Shown here: positions 53,126 to 61,618 of the stretch, piece after piece
Layout of the letters: each line of letters begins with the position of its first letter
Numbering within the stretch: the stretch's first letter is position 1
Assembly (NCBI GenBank): GCA_019637445.1
Contig: JAHBVS010000001.1
Coordinates: 2,019,586 to 2,083,585, forward strand
DNA: 64,000 nucleotides
From: Gemmatimonadaceae bacterium
Lineage (GTDB): Bacteria; Gemmatimonadota; Gemmatimonadetes; Gemmatimonadales; Gemmatimonadaceae
Reading direction: 5' to 3'
Program-made: the position numbers and the translations under genes
Notes under the pieces: generated by a model
Told to the model about the DNA's origin: nothing
Databases searched by the model: none
What the model saw: the letters and a program-made list of their open reading frames with translations, nothing else

Positions 53126-54498
53126 GCGCACCCAAGCGACTCCGCGACGGCATTCCGGCGGGAGCGGTGCTCTCCCGCGCGGACGCGCAGGCCATTGCCG
53201 AACGCGTGATGAAGTTCTCCAAGGCCGACGGCATCGACGTGAACCTCGCGTCGAACCACACGACCAACGTCCGCTTCGCCGACAACCAGATGAGCACGGC
53301 CGGCGCGCTGACGGACGGTGGGTTGGTGGTGCAGAGCTGGTTCGGCCCGAAGCACGCGGTGGTGACGACCAACGACCTGTCGGAGGCCAGCCTCCGCCGC
53401 TGCGTGGAGGAGAGCGAGCGTCTGGCGCGCCTCGCGCCCGACGATCCCGAAGCGATGCCCTTGGTCGAGCCGCAGCAGTACCGGCCGGTCGAGGCGTTCA
53501 TCGACGCGACGGCCAACATCGGCGCCGCGGAGCGCGCGCAGGCCGCGATGTCGGCCTTGGGACCGGCGCGCCGCGCCGGCGACCTCAAGGCGGCGGGTTT
53601 CCTCGTGATGGGCGCGAACGCCACCGCGCTGGCCAACAGCGCCGGAATGTTCGCGTACCACAACGGGACGAACGTGAATTACACGCTCACCGTGCGCACC
53701 ACGGACGGCACCGGCAGCGGTTGGGCGGCGGCCGACCATCCCGACTGGCGGCAGATCGACTTCAACGCCGTGTCGTCGCGCGCGATCGACAAGGCGCGCA
53801 GTTCGCGGCAGCCAGCCGCCGTCGAACCCGGTCGCTACACGGTGATTCTCGAGCCGCAGGCCGTCGGCGACCTCGTGCAACTGGTGGCGTTCTACGCCGA
53901 CGCGCGTCTTGCCGATGAGGGACGCTCGCCGTTTTCGAAGCAGGGGGGCGGTAACAAAGTCGGGGAGAAGATCGTCGATACGCGGGTGACGATGTTCTCC
54001 GATCCTGCCGATCCGCAGTTGCTGGCGCAGCCGTTCGATGGCGAGGGCATGCCGCTCGCCCGCCAGGTGTGGATCGAGAACGGTGAACTGAAGCAGTTGC
54101 AGACGTCGCGCTTCTGGGCGAAGAAGCAGGGACGCACGCCAACCGGCGGTGCGACGTCGCTGAAGATGGCCGGCGGTTCGAGTTCGGTGGACGAGATGAT
54201 CCGAAGCACCGAACGCGGCATCCTGGTCACGCGATTGTGGTATTTGCGCGAAGTCGATCCACGCACCATTCTTTATACAGGCTTGACACGCGACGGGACT
54301 TTCCTTATCGAACAGGGAAGAATTTCGCGTTCAATTCGGAATTTGCGGTTCAATGAGTCGCCGTTGTTCATGCTGAACAATCTGGAAATGCTCGGCCGGG
54401 CAGAGCGACTCGCAGGGACGGAAGCAGGTGGCAGCGTGGTGATGCCGGCCCTGAAGGTGCGAGACTTTACGTTTACCAGCCTGTCCGAGGCTGTTTGA
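53122..54498 (+). CDS. TldE/PmbA-family protein (second copy)
   Basis: 458 residues, ATGA overlap with the second TldD. Fold blocks parallel the first copy (NVRFADNQMSTAGALTD, GTGSGWAAADH, FLIEQGRISRSIRNLRFNES). No signal peptide. From about 54235 to the stop, codon choice changes to ATT, TTT, TTG, AAT and AGA, lowering GC relative to the rest of the gene. This stretch carries a TTGACA-17-TATCGA sequence. It ends the four-gene tandem. Confidence 0.87.
   Translation: MSAPKRLRDGIPAGAVLSRADAQAIAERVMKFSKADGIDVNLASNHTTNVRFADNQMSTAGALTDGGLVVQSWFGPKHAVVTTNDLSEASLRRCVEESERLARLAPDDPEAMPLVEPQQYRPVEAFIDATANIGAAERAQAAMSALGPARRAGDLKAAGFLVMGANATALANSAGMFAYHNGTNVNYTLTVRTTDGTGSGWAAADHPDWRQIDFNAVSSRAIDKARSSRQPAAVEPGRYTVILEPQAVGDLVQLVAFYADARLADEGRSPFSKQGGGNKVGEKIVDTRVTMFSDPADPQLLAQPFDGEGMPLARQVWIENGELKQLQTSRFWAKKQGRTPTGGATSLKMAGGSSSVDEMIRSTERGILVTRLWYLREVDPRTILYTGLTRDGTFLIEQGRISRSIRNLRFNESPLFMLNNLEMLGRAERLAGTEAGGSVVMPALKVRDFTFTSLSEAV
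54283..54311 (+). promoter_or_regulatory. Possible internal promoter near the end of the second tldE-like gene
   Basis: A perfect TTGACA (54283-54288), 17 bases, then TATCGA (54306-54311, 3 of 6 to TATAAT). It could drive the 21-residue peptide gene at 54615. The -10 box is weak and the site is inside coding sequence, so confidence is low. Confidence 0.3.
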
Positions 54499-54614
54499 TT
54501 TGAGATTCCAAAGTATCGGGATCGCACGAGCTGCGAAGGTGGCGACACTTTCGCGGAACCCACCGATTCACCGGGGAATCGGCAGGGACGAACCTCCTTT
54601 AAGGAGATAGTACA

Positions 54615-54680
54615 ATGGCTGCCAAGAAGAAGAAGGCCGCGAAGAAGGCGACCAAGAAGAAGGCCGCGAAGAAGAAGTAA
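54615..54680 (+). CDS. 21-residue Lys/Ala-rich micropeptide
   Basis: Composed of 13 Lys, 6 Ala and one Thr after Met, built from KKAAKK/KKATKK units like histone H1 C-terminal repeats. AAGGAG at 54601-54606 stands 8 bases before the ATG, an excellent ribosome site. A hairpin at 54697-54732 follows the TAA, so the unit looks deliberate. The ribosome site lies in CTCCTTTAAGGAG, which could self-pair. The peptide should bind nucleic acid or polyanions. It resembles the tail of the NYN protein at 38136-39803. Confidence 0.7.
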   Translation: MAAKKKKAAKKATKKKAAKKK

Positions 54681-54696
54681 GCGGTCCAGCTTCACA

Positions 54697-54732
54697 CACG
54701 AGGGGATCGGCGGAAACGCCGGTCCCCTCGTG
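54697..54732 (+). terminator. Hairpin terminator after the micropeptide
   Basis: A 16-bp stem (54697-54712 with 54717-54732, one G-T pair) capped by a GAAA tetraloop. The downstream tail GCGTTTGGG has only three T, so it may act as a terminator or as a stable 3' end. It ends the tldD/tldE-micropeptide transcript. Confidence 0.6.
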
Positions 54733-54814
54733 GCGTTTGGGCGGCGCGCGTCCCGCGATGTCGCTTCGCGGCGCGGCGGACCCACGTTCGCGAAGCGATC
54801 CCCCGCCCGAAACG

Positions 54815-54848
54815 AAAAAAGCGGGGGCGACCGTCCGGTCGCCCCCGC
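54815..54848 (-). terminator. Intrinsic terminator for the 55-residue small protein gene
   Basis: A 13-bp perfect inverted repeat (54821-54833 with 54836-54848) is preceded on the plus strand by AAAAAA, so on the minus strand the hairpin is followed by TTTTTT (54820-54815). It lies 24 bases past the small gene stop at 54873-54875. Confidence 0.88.
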
Positions 54849-54872
54849 TGCACTCCCAGTGATCCGCGCGAC

Positions 54873-55040
54873 TCAGGCCGCGCGAGTCGGCGTCGTGGTC
54901 GTCGCTTCAAGTTCCTCAGGGATTGGACCCCACACATATGCGGAGAACCGCGGCGTCGCCTCGTCTCGGCTGCCACGGGAAATCACAATACCCACCGGCT
55001 CCTGCTCCATCATCTCGGACTGCATCGCTCGCTCCACCAT
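54873..55040 (-). CDS. 55-residue small protein of unknown function
   Basis: Starts at ATG 55038-55040 with GAGGGG six bases upstream. It has an acidic N-terminus (MVERAMQSEMMEQEP), a middle with GIVISRGSRDEATPRFSA, then YVWGPIPEELEA and a Thr-rich end (TTTTPTRAA). No signal or membrane segment. A strong terminator follows at once, which supports a real transcript. An overlapping frame (stop at 54916) is Arg/Gly-rich and less protein-like. Proximity to TldD/TldE proteases invites the guess of a processed peptide, but nothing in the sequence proves it. Confidence 0.6.
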   Translation of the reverse strand: MVERAMQSEMMEQEPVGIVISRGSRDEATPRFSAYVWGPIPEELEATTTTPTRAA

Positions 55041-55242
55041 AAGTGTCCCCTCTTGGGACGGATGACAAAATCATCGACCGCAACCGGGTCGACTTCATAT
55101 GGTAGACGGTGCAGGGAGAATGCCAGTTTCCAGGCCGAGCTAACGCATTGCAGGATAAGGTTTTAGACTGTGCAACGCGTGTCCCTGGGCAAGGCGGTGT
55201 CGCATCGAGACACGGGGGCAATCGCCGAACCGTGTCAGTGCG

Positions 55243-56022
55243 TTACGCGACGTGCTTCTTCGCGACGAACGTCTTCGACGCCCCAGGCTCCGGCACCAGC
55301 TTGATCTCCCAGCCGCTGTATCGCGACCGGAGCTCCTCCTCCGTGAGCACGGCCTGCCCGGCCACGATGGTCTCGATCAAATGCACGCCGCCGTCCGCCG
55401 TCGCCTGCTGCAACAAGGCGATGACCTGCTCGCGCTCAACCGGCGAGAGTCCGGCGAAGGCAGCCGGCGTACACACAACCGCTGCCAGCGGACCGTCGGG
55501 AGTGTAGCTCACGAGGTCCGCCACGAACCCGCGCAGCTTCTCGATCAACCCCGACTCCTGGGCCGCCCGCACGACGCGGTTCACCACCGCCACCTCGGAC
55601 TCCACCGCCGTCACCTCGCAACCGTTCGCCGCCAGGTACAGCGCCGAGCCCTCGACGCGCGGGCCGGCGACCAAGACCGTCGCTGCCGGACGCGGTGCCT
55701 GCAGCGCCTCGTGCAGCGGCGTGTCGGGACGCAGCCCCCAATGCTCGGGGCGACGCAGTTCGTTCTCCGTCTTCAATCGGCGGCGCCGCCAGGTCTCGTA
55801 GCTGGGCAGTCGCAGGCGCTTGGCGATGATCCGGTCCACCTCCGCCGCCAGCATCACTTCGCGCATTCCGAGCTGTGCGCCTTCCTCGAGTGTGCGCGCA
55901 GCCTCGGTCGCGATGCTGTGCAGGAACGCGGTCGAGACCGAGTTCTTGTAGTCCTCGACCTCGCGTTCCACGAACAGGTCGTACTCGGCGCGGAGCGAGC
56001 GTGGCGAGGCGCGGTGGCCCAT
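55243..56022 (-). CDS. SAM-dependent methyltransferase-like protein
   Basis: 259 residues. A helical N-terminal third (VEREVEDYKNSVSTAFLHSI, RRRRLKTENELRRPEHWG) precedes a Rossmann domain at about 110-240. There VLVAGPRVEGSALYLAANGC resembles motif I and CEVTAVESEVAVVNRVV motif II, with a VCTPAAFAGL strand later. No substrate-specific motif is visible, and the glycine loop is degenerate (AGPRVEG), so catalysis is not certain. The gene is divergent from mutM. 55041-55242 downstream of it holds no clear gene. Confidence 0.65.
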   Translation of the reverse strand: MGHRASPRSLRAEYDLFVEREVEDYKNSVSTAFLHSIATEAARTLEEGAQLGMREVMLAAEVDRIIAKRLRLPSYETWRRRRLKTENELRRPEHWGLRPDTPLHEALQAPRPAATVLVAGPRVEGSALYLAANGCEVTAVESEVAVVNRVVRAAQESGLIEKLRGFVADLVSYTPDGPLAAVVCTPAAFAGLSPVEREQVIALLQQATADGGVHLIETIVAGQAVLTEEELRSRYSGWEIKLVPEPGASKTFVAKKHVA

Positions 56023-56128
56023 CGGGGATGGCAGCGGGGCGGGGTGGGAAGGTCTGCCTGCAAGCTAGGGGCTTCTGCGCACCCGACAACCCTTCCCTCG
56101 CGCGTGACGCGGCCCATCATTCACGGCG

Positions 56129-56914
56129 ATGCCAGAACTCCCGGAAGTCGAGTACGCCGCGCGGCGACTGCGGCGCGCCATCCGCGGACGCGAGATCGTC
56201 GCGTTGCGCACACATCACCGCTCGCAAACGCGGCAGCTACCGCCGCCCCACGCGGCACGGGCAGTCGGTCAGCGCGTCGTCGAGGTAGAACGCCGCGGCA
56301 AGCACCAGCTACTCCATCTCGCCGACTCCGCTACGCTGCTCGTGCACTTCCGCATGAACGGGGACTGGCACTTCGGGCGGTCGGCCACCGCATTGCCGGC
56401 ACACGCCCGCGTGAGCATCGATCTCGACAACGGGCGTCGCGTCACGCTGGTGGACTCCCGTGCGCTGTGCACCGTCTCCTGGCACCCGGATGCCGCGCTG
56501 CCCGACCTCGGGCTCGGCCCGGAGGCGGAGGACCCCGCACTCGATGCCACCGTGCTGCGCGCGCGTCTCGCGGACCGCCGAGGGCCGATCAAGCCCGTGC
56601 TGCTCGATCAGGCCCTGCTGGCCGGCATTGGCAACATCTATGCGGCCGAGGCCTGCTGGCACGCCCGGCTTTCGCCGCGGGTGGCGGCGCAGTCGCTCAC
56701 GCTGCCGCGCGTCGAACGCCTGCTTGTGGGGCTGCGCGCCGCGTTGGCCGACGGCCACGTCAACGCGGGCCGCTATCACAGGGGCGAGCGACTGGTACCG
56801 TTTCGCGTGTACGACCGGGAGGGCGAGCCCTGCCGACGCTGCCGCAGCGCCATCCGGAGAATCGTGCAGGCGGGGCGCAGCACCTACTTCTGCCCGCGCT
56901 GCCAAGCGCGCTGA
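56129..56914 (+). CDS. mutM: Formamidopyrimidine-DNA glycosylase
   Basis: 261 residues. A bifunctional glycosylase/lyase that removes 8-oxoguanine and formamidopyrimidines. The catalytic N-terminal Pro2-Glu3 (MPELPEVE), the conserved lysine in RRGKHQLLHL, the helix-two-turn-helix PVLLDQALLAGIGNIYAAE, and a C-terminal zinc finger (CRRC ... CPRC) are all seen. Slightly divergent in the middle, so Nei-like specificity cannot be excluded fully. Confidence 0.92.
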   Translation: MPELPEVEYAARRLRRAIRGREIVALRTHHRSQTRQLPPPHAARAVGQRVVEVERRGKHQLLHLADSATLLVHFRMNGDWHFGRSATALPAHARVSIDLDNGRRVTLVDSRALCTVSWHPDAALPDLGLGPEAEDPALDATVLRARLADRRGPIKPVLLDQALLAGIGNIYAAEACWHARLSPRVAAQSLTLPRVERLLVGLRAALADGHVNAGRYHRGERLVPFRVYDREGEPCRRCRSAIRRIVQAGRSTYFCPRCQAR

Positions 56915-56968
56915 GCCCGTCGGCTTATGGGGCGTCAGCCGCGGGCGATGTCACTCGCCGCCAAAGCC

Positions 56969-58141
56969 TCAGTCACCCGCCTCCAGCAACGCGCCCTTGA
57001 GGTAACCCGTCTCGGGGATCGTCAGCACCTCGGGATGATCCACCGGCTGCCCGGTCAGCCCGCGCAGGATCATCCGGCGTCCACTGTGTGCCGCCGCCTC
57101 CTGGATCATCGCCAGGAAGTCCGACTTGCCGAGATGGTAGGAGCAGCTCGCCGTATACAGCACGCCGCCGGGCGCGAGCAGGCGCATCGCCCGCAGGTTG
57201 ATGTCGCGGTAGCCGCGCACAGCACCCGCCAGCGAGGCGCGGTTCTTCGCGAACGCCGGTGGATCCAACACGATAGTCTCGTAACGTGAGCCGCCACGTT
57301 CCTCCGCACGCAGGAAGTCGAACGCATCGGCCTCCACCGGCTCGATGTTCGTGTAGCCGTTCAGCGATGCATTCTCCCGCACGCGTGCGAGCGCCGCGCC
57401 ACTGGCATCCACCGCGCGTACCGAATCCGCACGCCGGGCCAGGTGCAGTGCGAAGGACCCGTGGTAACTGAACACGTCGAGCGCCCGACCACGCGCCACG
57501 CTGCCCACGAGCACGCGCGCCTCCCGCTGGTCGAGGAACGCGCCGGTCTTCTGGCCGCTGTGTGGCGCGGCGAGGTACCGCACGCCGTGCTCGCGAACCT
57601 CCACCGTCGCCGGCACATCGCCATACAACGGCTCCACCGCCTTCGGAAGGCCCTCGCGCGCACGAACCGACGCGTCGTTGCGCGCGAGGATGCCCTCGGC
57701 GCCACTCAGCTCCCGCAGCACCGAAACAATCGTGTCGCGCCGCGCCTCGAGTCCCGCCGAGAGCAACTGCACCACCAGCCATCGGTCGTAGCGATCTACC
57801 ACGAGCGACGGCAGGCCGTCGCCTTCGCCGTGTACCAGGCGACAGGCATTCGTGTCCGCATCAAGCAAACCGTGGCGACGGTCCAAGGCGCTGCGTAGGC
57901 GCTCCGCCCACCAGGTGGGCGCGAGGGCCGCATCGTCCCGTGAAAGCATCCGCAGCGAGATCTCGGACTCCGGGCTCCACAGCGCCGCGCCGATCGCGCG
58001 GCCCGCCTGGTCCACCACGGAGACCGTGCCTGCCGGCGCCGCCGGCCGCTCGACCACATCGGAACGGAAGATCCACGGATGCCCGCCCTGCCAGCGCTTG
58101 GCACCGCGGGTGGAGACGACTGCGTGCTGAACTCGCGACAT
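56969..58141 (-). CDS. rlmI: RlmI-type 23S rRNA cytosine-C5 methyltransferase
   Basis: 390 residues from ATG 58139-58141 (MSRVQHAVVSTRGAKR). The N-terminal PUA domain (about 1-75) has RGGHPWIFRSDV-like WQGGHPWIFRSDVVE. A central EEHAD-like region includes LVHGEGDGLPSLVVDRYD. The SAM domain follows: LDVFSYHGSFALHLAR, VLDPPAFAKNRASL, YTASCSYHL with the catalytic cysteine. Target C1962-type specificity is by analogy. Divergent from aroH. Confidence 0.88.
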   Translation of the reverse strand: MSRVQHAVVSTRGAKRWQGGHPWIFRSDVVERPAAPAGTVSVVDQAGRAIGAALWSPESEISLRMLSRDDAALAPTWWAERLRSALDRRHGLLDADTNACRLVHGEGDGLPSLVVDRYDRWLVVQLLSAGLEARRDTIVSVLRELSGAEGILARNDASVRAREGLPKAVEPLYGDVPATVEVREHGVRYLAAPHSGQKTGAFLDQREARVLVGSVARGRALDVFSYHGSFALHLARRADSVRAVDASGAALARVRENASLNGYTNIEPVEADAFDFLRAEERGGSRYETIVLDPPAFAKNRASLAGAVRGYRDINLRAMRLLAPGGVLYTASCSYHLGKSDFLAMIQEAAAHSGRRMILRGLTGQPVDHPEVLTIPETGYLKGALLEAGD

Positions 58142-58263
58142 TCCGGAATCTACCGTGGCTGAGTCGAGCCTCGCTCTGGCGCCGCGCTGCCAGGGTAGCG
58201 TCGGTTGCGCATCTGCGACCGCAGCCGTGGACAGTTCACCGCGCCGCCCGCATCTTCGAGGCG

Positions 58264-58653
58264 ATGAAGCGTCGCCCCGAACGTCCTCGCGGCGTGCGCG
58301 CCGTCCGCGGCGCCACAACCGTCAGCGCCGACCGCCCCGAGCTGATCCGCGAGGCGGTCACCGAGTTGCTGGAGGCGGTGCTCGACGACAACGACCTCGT
58401 CCCCGCCGACATCATCTCCGCCGTCTTCACCGCGACGCCCGATCTCATCAGCGAGTTTCCAGCCTACGCGGCGCGACTCTACGGCTGGACGGACATCCCG
58501 CTGCTCTGCGCGCAGGAACTGCCGGTGCCGGGCGCGTTGACGCACTGCATCCGTGTGCTGGTCCACGCCGAGTGCCGGCTGGCGCGCAATGAAGTCCGGC
58601 ACGTGTACCTGCGCGACGCCGTGCTGCTCCGCGCCGACCTGATGGCGGACTAA
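58264..58653 (+). CDS. aroH: Chorismate mutase, AroH class
   Basis: 129 residues from ATG 58264; a long upstream frame is antisense to rlmI and is rejected. It converts chorismate to prephenate. RAVRGATTVSADRPELI, ADIISAVFTATPDLISEFPA, and GALTHCIRVLVH with RHVYLRDAVLLRADL match the Bacillus AroH trimer fold, including the active-site Arg near residue 14 (GVRAVRGATT). Its TAA overlaps the TAG of the convergent mltG (CTAA, 58650-58653). Confidence 0.93.
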   Translation: MKRRPERPRGVRAVRGATTVSADRPELIREAVTELLEAVLDDNDLVPADIISAVFTATPDLISEFPAYAARLYGWTDIPLLCAQELPVPGALTHCIRVLVHAECRLARNEVRHVYLRDAVLLRADLMAD

Positions 58654-59807
58654 GGCGCGCGTTGCCGGCCGGTCGTGTCGGGCGGCACCTTGGTCGCCGT
58701 CTTTGTGGCGGCATCGCTGGGCGCCTTGGTCGGGACCTTCGTTGCCGCGGCGGCACTCAGCGCCGAGTCCACCCGCGCCTGCGCCGCCTGCCGCCGACGC
58801 TCCAGCGTGTCACGCCGCGCGATGTCGCGCACCATCCGGATGGCCTCGAGGTGCTCGCGATACGTGCGTCGGAACTCGTGGTGTCCGTCCGGATGCGCCA
58901 CGAAGTACAGGAAGTCCACGTCGGCCGGATACAGCGCCGCTTCGATCGACTTCGCACCCGGCGAGGCAATGGGGCCCGGCGGCAGGCCAGCCCGTCGATA
59001 CGTGTTGTAGGGCGAGTCCACGCGCAGGTCGCGGAAGAGCACACGCGCCGGACGCCGACGCTTCAATGCGAACTGAATCGTCGGGTCGGCCTGAAGCAGC
59101 ATGCCGCGCGTGAGGCGGTTGGAGTACACGCCGGCCACGGTCGGCCGCTCCGCGCCCTGCCGCACTTCCTTTTCGACAATCGACGCCAAGGTCACCACTT
59201 GGTGGCGCGTCATCTTCCGCTCGGCGGCGCGCGCTTCCCACTCCGGCGTCCACACCTGTTCGAAGCGGCGGATCATGTAGATGATCGCCTGGCGCGCCGT
59301 CGCGCCTACCGGTAAGTCATAAGTGTCCGGGAACAGATAGCCTTCCATGTCCCGGATCCCTCGTGGCACGCGCAGACGCCGCAGCAGTGCCGTGTCGCGC
59401 ACCACCACCTGCACCGACTCCTCGGGCACCTCAAGCTTCGTTGCGAGCTCTGGCACGATGTCCCACAGCGCCCAGCCCTCGATGATGCGCACGCGGGTCA
59501 CCATCCCCTCGCCCTTCTCCAGTGCGTCCAACACGTCGCTCCAGGAGGATCCACGCTCCAGCAGGTACATCCCGTAGCGGATGCTGCGGTCGCGCCCGAG
59601 CCGCGATGCGTAGAAGCCGAAGAGACGCGGGTTCTTGATCACGCCGTGCGCCGCCAGCGACTCGGCGGCCTCCGGGAAGTTCGAGCCCTTCCGGATATTC
59701 ACGGTGACCTGTGTGCGGTCGTCGGTGCCGCAGGCCGCCGCGAAGCCGGCGACCACTGCCACGCCGGTCGCCACGCAGAAGCGCCGCCAGCGCGCGGCGC
59801 TACGCAT
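58650..59807 (-). CDS. mltG: Endolytic murein transglycosylase MltG
   Basis: 385 residues from ATG 59805-59807, overlapping the ruvX stop by 8 bases. N-terminal anchor with FAAACGTDD, which could be a lipobox instead of a plain helix. YceG domain: LASIVEKEV holds the catalytic Glu, followed by AGVYSNRLTRGMLLQADPTI and SPYNTYRRAGLPPGPIASPG. The last about 45 residues repeat Lys/Ala/Thr/Pro units (KVPTKAPSDAATKTATK). It cuts nascent glycan strands in the periplasm. Confidence 0.92.
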   Translation of the reverse strand: MRSAARWRRFCVATGVAVVAGFAAACGTDDRTQVTVNIRKGSNFPEAAESLAAHGVIKNPRLFGFYASRLGRDRSIRYGMYLLERGSSWSDVLDALEKGEGMVTRVRIIEGWALWDIVPELATKLEVPEESVQVVVRDTALLRRLRVPRGIRDMEGYLFPDTYDLPVGATARQAIIYMIRRFEQVWTPEWEARAAERKMTRHQVVTLASIVEKEVRQGAERPTVAGVYSNRLTRGMLLQADPTIQFALKRRRPARVLFRDLRVDSPYNTYRRAGLPPGPIASPGAKSIEAALYPADVDFLYFVAHPDGHHEFRRTYREHLEAIRMVRDIARRDTLERRRQAAQARVDSALSAAAATKVPTKAPSDAATKTATKVPPDTTGRQRAP

Positions 59808-60267
59808 CCGCGACCCCACCGGACTCGGCCGGCGACTCCTGCAGCTCCATCGCCCGCAGCGCGTGCTGCAGCAGCACTGTCGCCGCCAACGCATCCACGT
59901 CGCCCTTCCGGCCGCGCGTCGAACCCTCCATCTCCTGCACCGCGCGCAGTGCCGCCGCCGTCGAGAAGCGTTCGTCGACCAACTCGGCGGGAAGGCCAAG
60001 CCGGGTCGAGAGTTCCTGCGCCAGTCGTCGCGCCTCCGCCGCACGCGGCGTGTCCTCACCCTGGCCGTCGAGTGGGAGTCCCACCACCAATCCCTCGCCC
60101 TCCAACTCGCGAACGCGGGCCAACAGTGCCGTCAACGGTGGACGCTTTCCAGCGCGCCGCACCACGTGCCCGGCCGGCGAGGCAATCATGCCCGTCGGGT
60201 CGCTCACTGCGAGCCCGATGCGCCGATCGCCGAGGTCGATCGCCACCCACCGACGCGCGCGTCGCAT
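59800..60267 (-). CDS. ruvX: RuvX/YqgF family RNase H-fold protein
   Basis: 155 residues. WVAIDLGDRRIGLAVSDPTG opens the RNase H-like fold with its first catalytic Asp; GEGLVVGLPLDGQGED and LVDERFSTAAAL carry the other acidic residues. Members are implicated in pre-16S rRNA processing and in junction resolution. It overlaps rho by one base (TGATG at 60265-60269) and mltG by 8. The ruvX-mltG order is widely conserved. Confidence 0.92.
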   Translation of the reverse strand: MRRARRWVAIDLGDRRIGLAVSDPTGMIASPAGHVVRRAGKRPPLTALLARVRELEGEGLVVGLPLDGQGEDTPRAAEARRLAQELSTRLGLPAELVDERFSTAAALRAVQEMEGSTRGRKGDVDALAATVLLQHALRAMELQESPAESGGVADA

Positions 60268-61523
60268 CAGCCGCCCTCGGCCATCTTCTGGAAGAACTCC
60301 TCGTTCGTCGCGGTCACCGCCAGCTTGCGCAGCAGGAACTGCGTCGCCTCCTCGGGCGGCATGTCGCCGAGGAAGTGTCGCAGCAGGAAGATGCGGTTCC
60401 GCTCCTTGTCCGTGAGCAGCAGCTCTTCCTTGCGCGTCCCCGACTTGTTGATCTCCACGGCCGGATAGATCCGGCGGTTCGCGATGTCCCGGTCGAGGAC
60501 GATTTCCTGGTTGCCCGTGCCCTTGAACTCCTCGAAGATCACCTCGTCCATGCGTGAGCCGGTGTTCACCAGTGCCGTCGCCACGATGGTCAGCGAGCCG
60601 CCGTTCTCGATGCGCCGCGCCGCGCCAAAGAAACGCTTGGGCTTCTCCATCGCCTTCGCGTCCACGCCGCCCGAGAGGATCTTGCCCGACATCGGGATCA
60701 CCGCGTTGTGCGCCCGCGCCAAACGCGTGATCGAGTCCAGCAGGATCACCACGTCACGCCCGGCCTCGACCAGGCGCTTCGCCCGCTCGATCACCATCTC
60801 CGCCACCTGCACGTGCCGCTTCGGCATCTCGTCGAAGGTGGAGGCCACGACTTCCGCCTCGGGTACCGTCGCGATGAAGTCGGTCACTTCCTCCGGCCGC
60901 TCGTCGATCAACAGCACGATCAGCTCGATCTCCGGATGGTTCTCGGCAATCGCGTTCGCCATCCGCTGGAGAAACAGCGTCTTGCCCGCGCGCGGCGGAG
61001 CGACGATCAACCCGCGTTGCCCCTTGCCCAGCGGCGCAATCAAGTCGGCCACGCGCATCGACAGTCCGCCAGACTTGGACTCGAGTCGGATGCGTTGGTC
61101 GGGATACCGAGGCTTAAGCGCGTCGAAGGGGACGCGCTGCGCCGCCTGCTCCGGCGGCAAGCCGTTGATGCTCTCCACCTGCATCAGGGCCAGGAACTTC
61201 TCCCAGGCCTTGGCTGGCCGCACGAGGCCGCGCACCATGTCACCCGTGCGGATACCCAGTCGGCGGATCTGTGCCGAGGACACGTACACATCGTCCGGCC
61301 CGGCGAGGTAGCTGTGCTCCGGACTGCGGAGAAACCCGTGACCACCCTTCACCAGCTCCAGCGCGCCCTCGGCGATCAACGGCTCGCCTGTCGCGAGCAG
61401 CGCACGCTTCACGCGAAGCGAGAGATCCTCGGGGGGCTGTCGCCCGTCGGTGTCCACGCCCAGCGAGGCACCGAGGGCCTGCAACTCGTCCACCGACATG
61501 TGGCGGAGGGAAGCGATTTCCAC
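60267..61523 (-). CDS. rho: Transcription termination factor Rho
   Basis: 418 residues from GTG 61521-61523; ATG 61497-61499 is the alternative, and neither has a clear ribosome site. The N-terminal helical SAP-like region starts [14 protein letters not shown]. The cold-shock RNA-binding domain includes [20 protein letters not shown]. The motor domain has [18 protein letters not shown] (P-loop), [28 protein letters not shown] and the Q-loop region [16 protein letters not shown]. No N-terminal insert, close to E. coli length. The tRNA lies just upstream. Confidence 0.95.
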   Translation of the reverse strand: MEIASLRHMSVDELQALGASLGVDTDGRQPPEDLSLRVKRALLATGEPLIAEGALELVKGGHGFLRSPEHSYLAGPDDVYVSSAQIRRLGIRTGDMVRGLVRPAKAWEKFLALMQVESINGLPPEQAAQRVPFDALKPRYPDQRIRLESKSGGLSMRVADLIAPLGKGQRGLIVAPPRAGKTLFLQRMANAIAENHPEIELIVLLIDERPEEVTDFIATVPEAEVVASTFDEMPKRHVQVAEMVIERAKRLVEAGRDVVILLDSITRLARAHNAVIPMSGKILSGGVDAKAMEKPKRFFGAARRIENGGSLTIVATALVNTGSRMDEVIFEEFKGTGNQEIVLDRDIANRRIYPAVEINKSGTRKEELLLTDKERNRIFLLRHFLGDMPPEEATQFLLRKLAVTATNEEFFQKMAEGG

Positions 61524-61618
61524 GCGAAGGGGAGGCTTGGAGGGGGAAGCTCGCGACGGTCGGCGCCGGCCCGCACATCGGGGCGGGGAGGGGAGGGGCG
61601 CGACGGAAGGGGAATGGA

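Noticed and set aside
54916-55100. Alternative minus-strand frame overlapping the 55-residue gene
   Set aside because: Its product is Arg/Gly-rich with no ribosome site at its ATG, and it ends before neither terminator nor gene boundary.
57562-58263. Upstream extension of the aroH frame
   Set aside because: It runs antisense through rlmI and is Arg/Pro/Ala-rich; the AroH family starts at the ATG at 58264.
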